Positions 1-6,723 of a DNA stretch of 7,913 nucleotides are shown piece by piece (the stretch's first letter is position 1; each line of letters begins with the position of its first letter). The notes under the pieces are model-generated. The model ran no database searches. It saw only the letters and a list, made by a program, of their open reading frames with translations, and was not told the origin of the DNA. Source of the DNA: an uncultured Rhodocyclaceae bacterium (GTDB lineage: Bacteria; Pseudomonadota; Gammaproteobacteria; Burkholderiales; Rhodocyclaceae). The translations under genes and the position numbers were made by a program. The stretch is from the NCBI GenBank assembly GCA_903950295.1, contig CAJBAP010000449.1, forward strand, positions 1 through 7,913, in the 5' to 3' direction.

Positions 1-281
1 ACCGATAAATCAGGGCGTTGGCTCACGACCAACACTTCTCGCGAACACAGCGAATATTTACTTGATGTGCCTCAATGTTCATCTGCCCGAAAAACCCCCT
101 CCGGCCTGGGCGGCTTAATTCTCACGAATTGCTCATTCTTTGTAAGGGTGGCGGCAGAAATCCTTCGCGCTCACCGCTCTTTCAGCAGGAACAAGGCAGT
201 AAGCGCAGAATTCCGCAGGAAAAATCTGGGCGACTCCGAGGAAATTCCGCTAACAAAAAACCCTGTTCCTATTTTTCGAGA
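1..281. other. Region downstream of the kinase/c-di-GMP operon, no supported gene
   Basis: This stretch lies 3' of the minus-strand operon. No reading frame in it resembles a known family. A plus-strand frame is open from base 1 to 366, but its translation looks random and it runs antisense into the EAL gene. On the minus strand a GTG near base 33 opens a frame to the left window edge, too short to judge. I find no convincing GC-hairpin-plus-T-run terminator after the operon stop. Runs of T on the minus strand (around 89-93 and 256-261) have only weak potential stems beside them. Confidence 0.5.
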
Positions 282-2693
282 TTACATCATCGCGGCCGGC
301 GCCGCATGGGTGGCCTGGTGCGCCAGCATTACGCCAAAGTCCTCAGCCGAGACCGCGGCGCTGTAGTAATAGCCTTGTGCCACCTGGCAACCGTGGTTTT
401 TCAGAAAAGCTTCCTGAGCGGCATTTTCAACGCCCTCGGCAATGACCTTCAGTTGCAGGCTGTGCGCCATGGCGAGAATCGCGGTGACAATAGCCGTGTT
501 GTTCTCGTCGCAATTGAGCCCGCTGACGAAGGTCTGATCTATCTTCAGCGTGCTGATCGGGAAGCGCTGCAAGTAGGCGAGGCTGGAATAGCCGGTGCCA
601 AAGTCGTCCACCGAGAGTTTCACCCCCATCCCGGATAGGCCCTCCATGATTTCCAGGTTTTCGCTGGTTCTCAGCATCAACAGGCTCTCGGTAATTTCCA
701 GGTCGAGCGCGCTGGCGGGGACATCGCTGGCGTTGAGAATCTGTTTGGTCAGATCCTGGAATCCGGCCTGGTGAAACTGCCGTACCGAGAGATTGACAGC
801 AATGCGCAGATCGGGATAGCCCGCGATGTGCCAGCGTTTGAGCTGTTCGCAGGCTTCGCGCAAAGCCCACTCGCCCATGGGTACGATCAGCCCGGTTTCC
901 TCGGCAATGGGGATGAATTCGCTTGATCCAACGGCTTCCTTCCCCGGGTAGGGCCAGCGCAGAAGCGCCTCGGCCGAGAGAATTCGGCCGGTTCCCAGGT
1001 CTATCTGCGGTTGGTAGTAGAGCTGGAACTCGCACTGCGCGAGAGCCTCGCGCAGACGATTGGCGATAGCCAGCCGCCGTTGCACCGCTTCATTGAGCAT
1101 CGGCGTGAAGAACTGGTAATTGCCGCGGCCCTTGTCCTTGGCGTGATACATCGCCGAGTCGGCATTGCGCATCAAAGTCTCGACATCGGTGCCGTCCGCC
1201 GGATAGAGGCTGATGCCGACACTGCCGGAAATGTTCAGTTCGCGATCATCGATGACGAAAGGCGTTTCCAGTGCTTCGAGAACCTTGGCGCCGGCATGAG
1301 CGGCGTCGGCGCCGTCAGCGAGTGTCGGCAGAACGATGACGAATTCGTCGCCGCCGATGCGCGCCACGCTGTCGCCTTCGCGCAGGCAGCGCGACAGGCG
1401 TTTCGAGGCCTCCTTCAATAAATGGTCGCCAATACGGTGGCCGAGCGAGTCGTTGATCGTCTTGAATTTGTCGAGATCGATGAAAAGCAGCGCGACCATG
1501 CTGCCGTTGCGGTGTGCCTGAACGATGGCCTGCTGTACCCGGTCGCGCAGCACGGTGCGATTGGCCAGGCCGGTCAAGGCGTCGTGGTCGGCCATGTAGC
1601 GGATTCGCTCGTAGGCGTGCTTGTGCTCAATGGCGATGCGCGCAATGCGTGTGGAAAATTCGAAGAGTGCGGCTTCAGCGGCGTTTGGGTTATGCACCTC
1701 GCGGTAATACAGCGCAAAACTCCCCAGGACTTGTCCGTGGTGCGCGATGATCGGGCTGGACCAGCAGGCGCGCAGTCCGTGTGTTCTCGCCAGATCGCGG
1801 TAGTCGACCCAGAGCGGATCCGTAAAGACATCTTTGACCACTACAGTCTGGCGTCGGTACATGGCGGTGCCGCAGGAGCCGGCGCTGGGACCTATGGAGA
1901 GACCATCGAGCGCGTCAAAAAATGCGCGGGGCAGGCTGGGCCCGACACCGCGACCGATGTGCAAGCCATCCGGCGCGAGCAGCAGGATCGAGCCTATCGC
2001 TCCTGCCTGCTGCGCTTCGACCAAGCGCAGAAGCTCGGCCAGCAGATCTTCCAGCGAGCTGTTAGTGGCCACCATTTCGAGAATACGGTTCTCGCCGATG
2101 CGTAGCGCTACCGCCTTCTCGCGTTCTGCGATTTCCGACTGAAGGTTCCCGTTGGCCAGGGCCAATTCGGCAGTGCGTTCCTCGACGCGACGCTCCAGTT
2201 CTTCCTGAATCTGCCTGAGGTCGGCTTCGACTTGCTCGCGCACGGCGATTTCCCGTTGCAGTACCTTGTTCAGAGCCTGGGAATGTTGCTGCATCGAACG
2301 CAAGGCGAGATGGGTCTTTACGCGAGCCAGCACTTCGGGCAGTTGCAGGGGCTTGGTGACGTAGTCCACCCCGCCGGCCGCAAATCCCTGCAGTTTGTTA
2401 TGCGGATCGTCGAGCGCGGTCATGAAGATGACCGGGATATTCCGCGTGTTATCGACCGCCTTCAGACGACGGCAGGTCTCGAAGCCGTCAATACCCGGCA
2501 TCATCACATCGAGCAGGATCAGATCGGGGCGCGCGTGCTGGGCGCGCTGCACGGCCTCTTTACCGTCCAGAGCGACCAAGACGTGATGGCCCATTGATTC
2601 CAGTTCAGCGACCAGCAGACCCAAATTGGCTGGCATGTCGTCGACCACCAGTATGGTATGGGACTTCGGGTTCTGCTCGTTCGCCATGTTCAC
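282..2693 (-). CDS. Response regulator with GAF, GGDEF and EAL domains (c-di-GMP turnover)
   Basis: This 803-residue cytosolic effector has no membrane segment or signal peptide. Residues about 12-130 form a receiver with acidic pair D18/D19, phosphoacceptor D62, T92 and K114. A coiled coil (about 133-200) leads to a GAF domain (about 203-358). The diguanylate cyclase domain (about 362-530) has a canonical GGDEF at 447-451 and an RxxD product-inhibition site at R438-D441. The phosphodiesterase domain (about 542-790) has EALLRW at 575-580 and the usual metal and catalytic residues N634, E666, D696, D697, K717, E753 and Q773. Both activities therefore look possible; which one dominates cannot be told from sequence. 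The start is GTG at 2693-2691: AAGGAG lies 8 nt upstream, while the ATG two codons later is 14 nt from it. The start overlaps the upstream kinase stop by 4 bp, implying translational coupling and a cognate pair. Confidence 0.95.
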   Translation of the reverse strand: MNMANEQNPKSHTILVVDDMPANLGLLVAELESMGHHVLVALDGKEAVQRAQHARPDLILLDVMMPGIDGFETCRRLKAVDNTRNIPVIFMTALDDPHNKLQGFAAGGVDYVTKPLQLPEVLARVKTHLALRSMQQHSQALNKVLQREIAVREQVEADLRQIQEELERRVEERTAELALANGNLQSEIAEREKAVALRIGENRILEMVATNSSLEDLLAELLRLVEAQQAGAIGSILLLAPDGLHIGRGVGPSLPRAFFDALDGLSIGPSAGSCGTAMYRRQTVVVKDVFTDPLWVDYRDLARTHGLRACWSSPIIAHHGQVLGSFALYYREVHNPNAAEAALFEFSTRIARIAIEHKHAYERIRYMADHDALTGLANRTVLRDRVQQAIVQAHRNGSMVALLFIDLDKFKTINDSLGHRIGDHLLKEASKRLSRCLREGDSVARIGGDEFVIVLPTLADGADAAHAGAKVLEALETPFVIDDRELNISGSVGISLYPADGTDVETLMRNADSAMYHAKDKGRGNYQFFTPMLNEAVQRRLAIANRLREALAQCEFQLYYQPQIDLGTGRILSAEALLRWPYPGKEAVGSSEFIPIAEETGLIVPMGEWALREACEQLKRWHIAGYPDLRIAVNLSVRQFHQAGFQDLTKQILNASDVPASALDLEITESLLMLRTSENLEIMEGLSGMGVKLSVDDFGTGYSSLAYLQRFPISTLKIDQTFVSGLNCDENNTAIVTAILAMAHSLQLKVIAEGVENAAQEAFLKNHGCQVAQGYYYSAAVSAEDFGVMLAHQATHAAPAAMM

Positions 2694-5329
2694 GGATCAG
2701 GCTCCTTGAGGTGCTGGTTGACCAGGGCCAGGATGGCTTGCGATTGGTAACGTCTGGCCAGATCGCGCAAGCGTTTGGCGAACGGCCCGTAACGCGGGTC
2801 CAAGGCCTCGAGATGATCGCTCTGCTGTGTTAAAACACGCATGTTTCCGACCAGTGCCAATTGGCGCAGTGTCTCCATTTCATCGTGCGGGGGCGCCAGT
2901 AAGGGGGCTTCGCTGACCGCTTGCGGCGTTGGCTCGATCCAGTCGAGTTCCAGCAGACTGCCGATCAGGTCAAGCAGCAACTGATGATCGATCGGCTTGG
3001 CGACAAAGGCGCTGGCGCCGGCAATGAGGCAGTTCACCGCTTCTTCAACCGTTGAGATTGCGATGATCGGCAGCTTGCGCAGACCCGGTTTCTCGCGTAT
3101 CCGGCGGATGATTTCGGCGCCGTTAGTGCGCGGTGCGCTCATGTCCAGCAGAACCAGTTGCGGGCCGTCCGCTTCGGTTTGATCGGCGATGGACTGGGCG
3201 TTGTCACGTGCATTGCCCGCCTTGGCTGCGCAGATCTCGAAGTTCAGGGAGCACAGAAGCTCCTTCAGGATAGCGCGATCTGCGGCTACACCGTCGATGA
3301 TCGTTAGCCTCCGGCGATTTCCGCGGTAGCCGCTAACGGCACGGGGTGCGCGGCGAAACGCCACCCTGTCTCTTCCGGTGATCGGCACCACGAGTTCAAA
3401 CCAGAACAGGCTGCCCTGGCCGAGCTGGCTTTCGACGTGGATGTCGTTTCCCATCATGCGCACCAGTTGCCGGCTGATGGCCAGGCCGAGGCCGCTCCCC
3501 CCGGAGCGCTGCTGCGTGGAACCGGCCTGCTCGAAGGGGCGGAAGATGAGTTCGAGCTGATCGGCGCCAATGCCTACACCGGTATCCTGTATCTCGAAAC
3601 GCAAGCGAACCGTCGCGTCAGTCTCGGACAGGCGACGCACCCGCAGTGTCACCTGCCCGTGTTCGGTGAACTTCACCGCGTTACCGAGCAGGTTCAGCAA
3701 GATCTGGCGCAGGCGCTTTTCGTCCATGACGATGGCGCTCGGCAAATCCGGAGCGAATTCATATTCAAAGCTCAGGCCTTTTTCCTGCGCCTTGACGGTA
3801 ATGATATCGGCGACGATACGCAGAAAGAGCGGTAGGTCGGCCGGCTCGGCGTAGAGATCGAGTCGGCCGGCTTCTATCTTCGAGAGGTCGAGAAGATCGT
3901 TGATCAAGGTCAACAGGTGCTCGCCGCTTTCCCGGATGGTGTTCAGCCCCTCGATCTGTCGCGGCTCGAGCCCGGGATCGCGCGCCAGCATCTGAGCGTA
4001 GCCGAGGATGGCGTTGAGGGGCGTCCGTAGCTCGTGGGATATGGTCATCAGGAAAGCCGATTTCAAGCGGTCGGCATCTTCGGCCTGGCGGCCGGACGTG
4101 GCCAGTTGCGAGATACGCTCACTGTCTTCGATGAGCCGCGTCGCTTGCTGTGCGTAGAGATCGAGCAAACGCAACTGGCGGCCCGACGGGCTGCCCGGTT
4201 GGCGAAAGTAGGCGGTGAGGACGCCGCACAACCGTCCTTCGCGACCTCCCAGGGGCGTGGACAGTAGGGCGACAACGTCGTTGGCGATGTATTTATCGTG
4301 CTCATCGGCAAACCGCGGGTCAGTCCGAATGTCATCGACGATGATGCGTTGCCCCTGATCCAGGACAGTGTCGCACTCAGCGGTGAACGGCAGGATAGTG
4401 CTGAACGAGTCGATGAACTGCTGGCCGAATCCTATTTGAGCGGCGATTCTGAATACGTTGTGGGGCTCGTCATAGAGTTGCAGCTTGCCCTTGTCGGCAC
4501 CGAGCAGTTCAATCGATGCCTGAAGCACTTCGCGCAATAGATCCGGAAGGTCGCTTTTCTCGAGCAGGCGGTTGCTCAGTTCATGCAGGCGTTTGAGGTC
4601 GGCCAATTCGGCCGCGAGTAGTTCCTTCAGCGCGGTCAGTTCGGCGGTACGCTGAGCGACCAGTTCTTCGAGATGCTCGCGGTGCTGACCCAATTCCTCG
4701 GTCACTTGCTTGCGCTCCTCGCTCTCGCGCAACAATTCTTGGTAAAAGTTGGCGTTCTCCAGGGAAATAGCGGCCTGCGCGGCGAGCAATTCGAGCGCTG
4801 CAACGCGCTGCGCCGTGAATGCGACTGAATTCGCGACAGGACTCGCACCAAGAATCCCCCGCTGCTCCAGATAAAGCAGGCCCACCAGAGGATCTTCCTT
4901 GAACAGCGGAATGCACAGGACCGATTTCGGTAGTTCGACCGCCAGCGGACTGCCTGGAGTTCCGTTGCTCGCGAAAAGCCCGGATGTTCCGACGTCGGCA
5001 ACAAGCAGTTTTTCGCGGCGGCTTGCCACCTGGCGCAACAGTAATTCGGGCAGATCTATCGCGCCGGCCGGCAAGGGCGGCACGTGGACTTCGACCTTGA
5101 CCGCTGGCGGCTCGTTGAAACCCGTACCGGCAGTGCTTGCGGTAGCCGAAATCCGGAAACCGTCGCCCTGCGGCAGGATCAACAACCCGCGTTGCGCCCC
5201 CGAGTGCTCAAGCGCAACACGCATCAGCATTTCGATCAGCTCTTCCAGCGCAATTTTGCTGGACAAGGCCTGCGATGTCTTGATGACGGCAAGCAGATCC
5301 TCGCGCTCGACGGGCGTCTCATTCATCAT
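2690..5329 (-). CDS. Soluble hybrid histidine kinase (GAF-GAF-HisKA-HATPase-receiver)
   Basis: This 879-residue cytosolic sensor kinase has no transmembrane segment. GAF 1 spans about 26-196 and is followed by a coiled coil (about 196-245) and GAF 2 (about 248-402). HisKA carries the phosphoaccepting H432 in SHELRTPLN. The ATPase domain has the N box around N546/N550, G1 DTGVGI (582-587), F box IFRPFEQ (595-601) and G2 GGSGLGL (610-616). A C-terminal receiver (about 674-792) keeps phosphoacceptor D729, S759 and K778, but its acidic pair is reduced to D679-G680. The last 60 or so residues form a charged helical module with LEALDPRYGPFAKRLRDLA, without a recognisable HPt histidine motif. The ATG at 5329 has AGGA 7 nt upstream; a second ATG follows immediately. 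The gene is first in an operon with the GGDEF/EAL regulator, its likely phosphotransfer partner. The input signal is unknown. Confidence 0.95.
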   Translation of the reverse strand: MMNETPVEREDLLAVIKTSQALSSKIALEELIEMLMRVALEHSGAQRGLLILPQGDGFRISATASTAGTGFNEPPAVKVEVHVPPLPAGAIDLPELLLRQVASRREKLLVADVGTSGLFASNGTPGSPLAVELPKSVLCIPLFKEDPLVGLLYLEQRGILGASPVANSVAFTAQRVAALELLAAQAAISLENANFYQELLRESEERKQVTEELGQHREHLEELVAQRTAELTALKELLAAELADLKRLHELSNRLLEKSDLPDLLREVLQASIELLGADKGKLQLYDEPHNVFRIAAQIGFGQQFIDSFSTILPFTAECDTVLDQGQRIIVDDIRTDPRFADEHDKYIANDVVALLSTPLGGREGRLCGVLTAYFRQPGSPSGRQLRLLDLYAQQATRLIEDSERISQLATSGRQAEDADRLKSAFLMTISHELRTPLNAILGYAQMLARDPGLEPRQIEGLNTIRESGEHLLTLINDLLDLSKIEAGRLDLYAEPADLPLFLRIVADIITVKAQEKGLSFEYEFAPDLPSAIVMDEKRLRQILLNLLGNAVKFTEHGQVTLRVRRLSETDATVRLRFEIQDTGVGIGADQLELIFRPFEQAGSTQQRSGGSGLGLAISRQLVRMMGNDIHVESQLGQGSLFWFELVVPITGRDRVAFRRAPRAVSGYRGNRRRLTIIDGVAADRAILKELLCSLNFEICAAKAGNARDNAQSIADQTEADGPQLVLLDMSAPRTNGAEIIRRIREKPGLRKLPIIAISTVEEAVNCLIAGASAFVAKPIDHQLLLDLIGSLLELDWIEPTPQAVSEAPLLAPPHDEMETLRQLALVGNMRVLTQQSDHLEALDPRYGPFAKRLRDLARRYQSQAILALVNQHLKEPDP
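2702..2707 (-). promoter_or_regulatory. Ribosome binding site deciding the GTG start of the GGDEF/EAL gene
   Basis: The minus strand reads AAGGAG here, inside the last codons of the kinase gene. It is 8 nt before GTG (2693-2691) and 14 nt before the alternative ATG (2687-2685). The spacing favours the GTG, which also gives the 4-bp overlap with the kinase TGA typical of coupled operon genes. Confidence 0.7.
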
Positions 5330-5336
5330 TCTGAAG

Positions 5337-5340
5337 TCCT
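5337..5340 (-). promoter_or_regulatory. Ribosome binding site of the hybrid kinase gene
   Basis: The minus strand reads AGGA, 7 nt before the ATG at 5329-5327. A second ATG follows directly (5326-5324) at 10 nt spacing, so the first is preferred. Confidence 0.55.
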
Positions 5341-5407
5341 GAATCGCCTCGGAAACCAGACCTCGCGGGGCAATTTACGGTGCAGACAATCGACAGCCTG
5401 CCTTATT

Positions 5408-5518
5408 TCAGCGGGCGCTGGAATAAGTGAAAGTTTGCGCCCCGCTTGGGCGTGCCCTCGTGGCGTTGGACGTAGATTCGGTCGTCGATGCCGAAATCAT
5501 TGTAGCTATTGAGCCCAT
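5408..5518 (-). CDS. Possible small leader ORF upstream of the kinase, 36 residues, doubtful
   Basis: The ATG at 5518-5516 has a near-perfect Shine-Dalgarno AAGGAG (5525-5530) with a 6-nt spacer, and the stop lies 78 nt before the kinase start. The peptide is rich in Ser, Thr and Ala and resembles nothing I recognise. The overlapping frame that ends at 5403 reads more like an ordinary protein (it includes YNDFGIDDRIYVQRHEGTPK) but has no good start. Either the strong ribosome site serves a leader peptide, or this is the frameshifted remnant of a small gene, or both frames are chance. The operon's transcript probably crosses it. Confidence 0.25.
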   Translation of the reverse strand: MGSIATMISASTTESTSNATRARPSGAQTFTYSSAR

Positions 5519-5715
5519 CTTGTTCTCCTTGCGTTTTGGATTGCCCAACTCCATCGCCACACGACGGATATCGCCGCGGATTTGTAGTATCCGACAAGCC
5601 GCGAGGAACATCTTCTCACCGCGAGAAACTGCCCTCCGGTGAGTCGGAGCACTCCTTGTCTTGTCGGTTCAACTAACTGCTTATCGATGTCTCAGTATAG
5701 GCCCCCGATGAAGCA

Positions 5716-5721
5716 ATTATA
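5716..5721 (-). promoter_or_regulatory. Candidate -10 box (TATAAT) for the kinase operon
   Basis: The minus strand carries an exact TATAAT, about 390 nt before the kinase start and about 200 nt before the small ORF. No good TTGACA-like -35 sits 16-18 bp upstream and there is no extended -10 TG, so it would need an activator. A second hexamer, TATACT, lies at 5694-5699. This is weak evidence from motif alone. Confidence 0.25.
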
Positions 5722-5903
5722 GAGATGCCCATGCGACGAAAGGGCCATGCAAATAGACCAACAACTGTTTGAGTTGTGAGCTATGCGGGTAGTCGGGCAC
5801 CCCGCTCACCTAGCCAGGAACAGCCGGTGTGGCCGCAAGTTTTAGTGGAATGAAGCTGCGAATGCGGACGCAAGGGAGAACAGCGCTGAAGAAGGCAGCG
5901 GAA

Positions 5904-6236
5904 TTGAAGCGTTTCAACAAACCCGAGGATCGCCGTGAATTTCCGAAGGCCGTGTCGATCGGGTGCAGATCGGTGGGACGGACCGTTTTCATGCCCGGCT
6001 GGCGGTGGCCAACATTGGCGCAGCAGATTGCCAAAACCCAGAGCCGCGAGGCACAACACGTCCAGTATCACGTTTCCGGCCGTCTGTTGGTACGCATGGA
6101 CGATGGCACCTAACCGAAGTGCAAGCCCGGCGATGTCTCGCTACTCCCCTCCGGACACGATGCCTGGTTGCTCGGCGACGAACCGGCAGTAGTGGACGAT
6201 TTTCAGGGCATGCCGGACTACACCAAGTTCAACTAA
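5904..6236 (+). pseudogene. Broken cupin-domain protein gene with one in-frame TAA
   Basis: The frame reads LKRFNKPEDRREFPK, then PGWRWPTLAQQIAKT, then HVQYHVSGRLLVRMDDGT, hits TAA at 6111-6113, and resumes in the same frame with CKPGDVSLLPSGHDAWLLGDEP and DFQGM before a second TAA at 6234-6236. This is the layout of a small single-domain cupin of roughly 110 residues, with GRLLVRMDDG as the first cupin strand pair and PGD...P.GHDAW as the second motif. The stop removes the last 40 residues, including the second metal-site-like His, so the product should not fold. Family function is not well defined (a small beta-barrel, often metal binding). The start is uncertain: homology begins at TTG 5904, while the open frame extends back to ATG 5850 and GTG 5829. 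The rest is undamaged, so loss is recent or the stop is a sequencing error. Confidence 0.8.
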
Positions 6237-6278
6237 GGCGAATTCCGGCAATGAACAACCCAATCGCCTGATTTTGTA

Positions 6279-6336
6279 GGTCGGGTTTCAACCCGACGCG
6301 GTGGCTGATTGGCTGATGTCGGGTTGAAACCCGACC
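6279..6336. repeat. Compound inverted repeat between convergent genes (REP-like or bidirectional terminator)
   Basis: Two 19-bp arms, 6279-6297 and 6318-6336, are perfect inverted copies around a 20-bp centre. Each arm contains its own near-palindrome, GTCGGGTT/AACCCGAC. The centre holds a tandem GGCTGATT/GGCTGATg repeat. It lies 42 bp after the broken cupin stop (plus) and 60 bp after the STAS gene stop (minus), the right place to end transcription from both sides. There is no long T-run on either side beyond TTTT at 6272-6275 (outside the arms). Similar GTAGGTCGGGTT palindromes are, to my knowledge, dispersed in many proteobacterial genomes, so a REP-type element is equally likely. Confidence 0.75.
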
Positions 6337-6396
6337 GCCAAGGCTTTGCCATGAGGGGTGATTTATTGCTGGAAGTCGCCTAAGGGGAGCACTGCA

Positions 6397-6723
6397 TCAC
6401 ATGGCGCTGACGCTTCTTTCCCTTTGTCTGGGGGGCCTGGTGGGTATGCGAAGCGGGGAGAGGTAGCGCCGAAAGGCGTTATCCACCGACGGGGAGCTGT
6501 CCACCACGCTGAGTCCCTTGCCGAAAAAGCTTTCCAGCAAGCCGAGAAGATGGGTGCCGTAGATGTCTATTTCCTCGACTCTGGAAAGGTCGACCTCGAC
6601 GTTTCTGTGACGGCGTAACGCGTCAAGGATCGTATCCTCAAGTTCTTTCGCAACAGAAGAAGTCATCTGTTTTCCGAGTGTAAGGCGAAAGGCAACCTCG
6701 CCGACGTTGATCGCGCTGTTCAT
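6397..6723 (-). CDS. Stand-alone STAS-domain protein, 108 residues
   Basis: This small cytosolic protein is a single STAS domain of the anti-sigma-factor-antagonist type. The core pattern is visible: a first strand VAFRLTLG, helix TSSVAKELEDTILDAL, strand VEVDLSRVEEID (42-53), the turn Y55-G56, helix THLLGLLESFFGKG, strand LSVVD and the SPSVDNAFRRYL helix. In SpoIIAA-like antagonists the residue before the Gly is the phosphorylated Ser; here it is Tyr55, and the neighbouring residue is Ile, so control by a SpoIIAB/RsbW-type Ser kinase looks unlikely. No kinase or phosphatase partner is adjacent. The tail after residue 92 is basic and probably disordered. The ATG at 6723 has AGGAG 5 nt upstream. 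It is transcribed towards the compound inverted repeat. Proposed roles (partner-switch signalling, or a scaffold in a membrane complex) are inference. Confidence 0.8.
   Translation of the reverse strand: MNSAINVGEVAFRLTLGKQMTSSVAKELEDTILDALRRHRNVEVDLSRVEEIDIYGTHLLGLLESFFGKGLSVVDSSPSVDNAFRRYLSPLRIPTRPPRQRERSVSAM

Larger units (their letters stand above)
5330..5903. other. Divergent intergenic region between the kinase operon and the broken cupin gene
   Basis: About 570 bp separate the kinase start (minus) from the first recognisable cupin codon (plus). The region should hold the promoters for both directions. Visible in it are a minus-strand TATAAT at 5716-5721 and a second hexamer TATACT at 5694-5699, a small hairpin ACAACT/AGTTGT around 5760-5778, and a possible 36-residue ORF at 5408-5518. 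No tRNA or riboswitch fold was recognised by eye. Confidence 0.5.

Noticed and set aside
1..40. Possible start of a further minus-strand gene (GTG near base 33, SQRPDLS)
   Set aside because: Only about ten codons are visible and the Shine-Dalgarno match is poor.
83..115. Terminator hairpin for the operon using CCGCCC...GGGCAG on the minus strand
   Set aside because: The stem is only four to six pairs with a loop near 20 nt, and the T-run lies inside it and not after it.
1..366. Plus-strand frame open from the left edge, up to about 120 residues
   Set aside because: The translation has no recognisable motif and its 3' part is antisense to the well-supported end of the EAL domain gene.
427..1035. 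Long alternative minus-strand frame inside the EAL domain, and several plus-strand frames across both signalling genes
   Set aside because: They are Arg/Ala/Gly-rich shadows of GC-rich coding DNA; the main frames carry complete domains with catalytic residues.
2693..2900. HPt phosphotransfer domain at the end of the hybrid kinase
   Set aside because: The segment is too short and lacks the HxxKG-type histidine motif; its His residues are not in an HPt context.
6279..6336. CRISPR-like repeat pair
   Set aside because: The two copies are inverted, not direct, and there are only two with one short centre.
6358..6618. Plus-strand 86-residue frame overlapping the STAS gene
   Set aside because: It is antisense to the STAS gene, which has a strong ribosome site and domain match.
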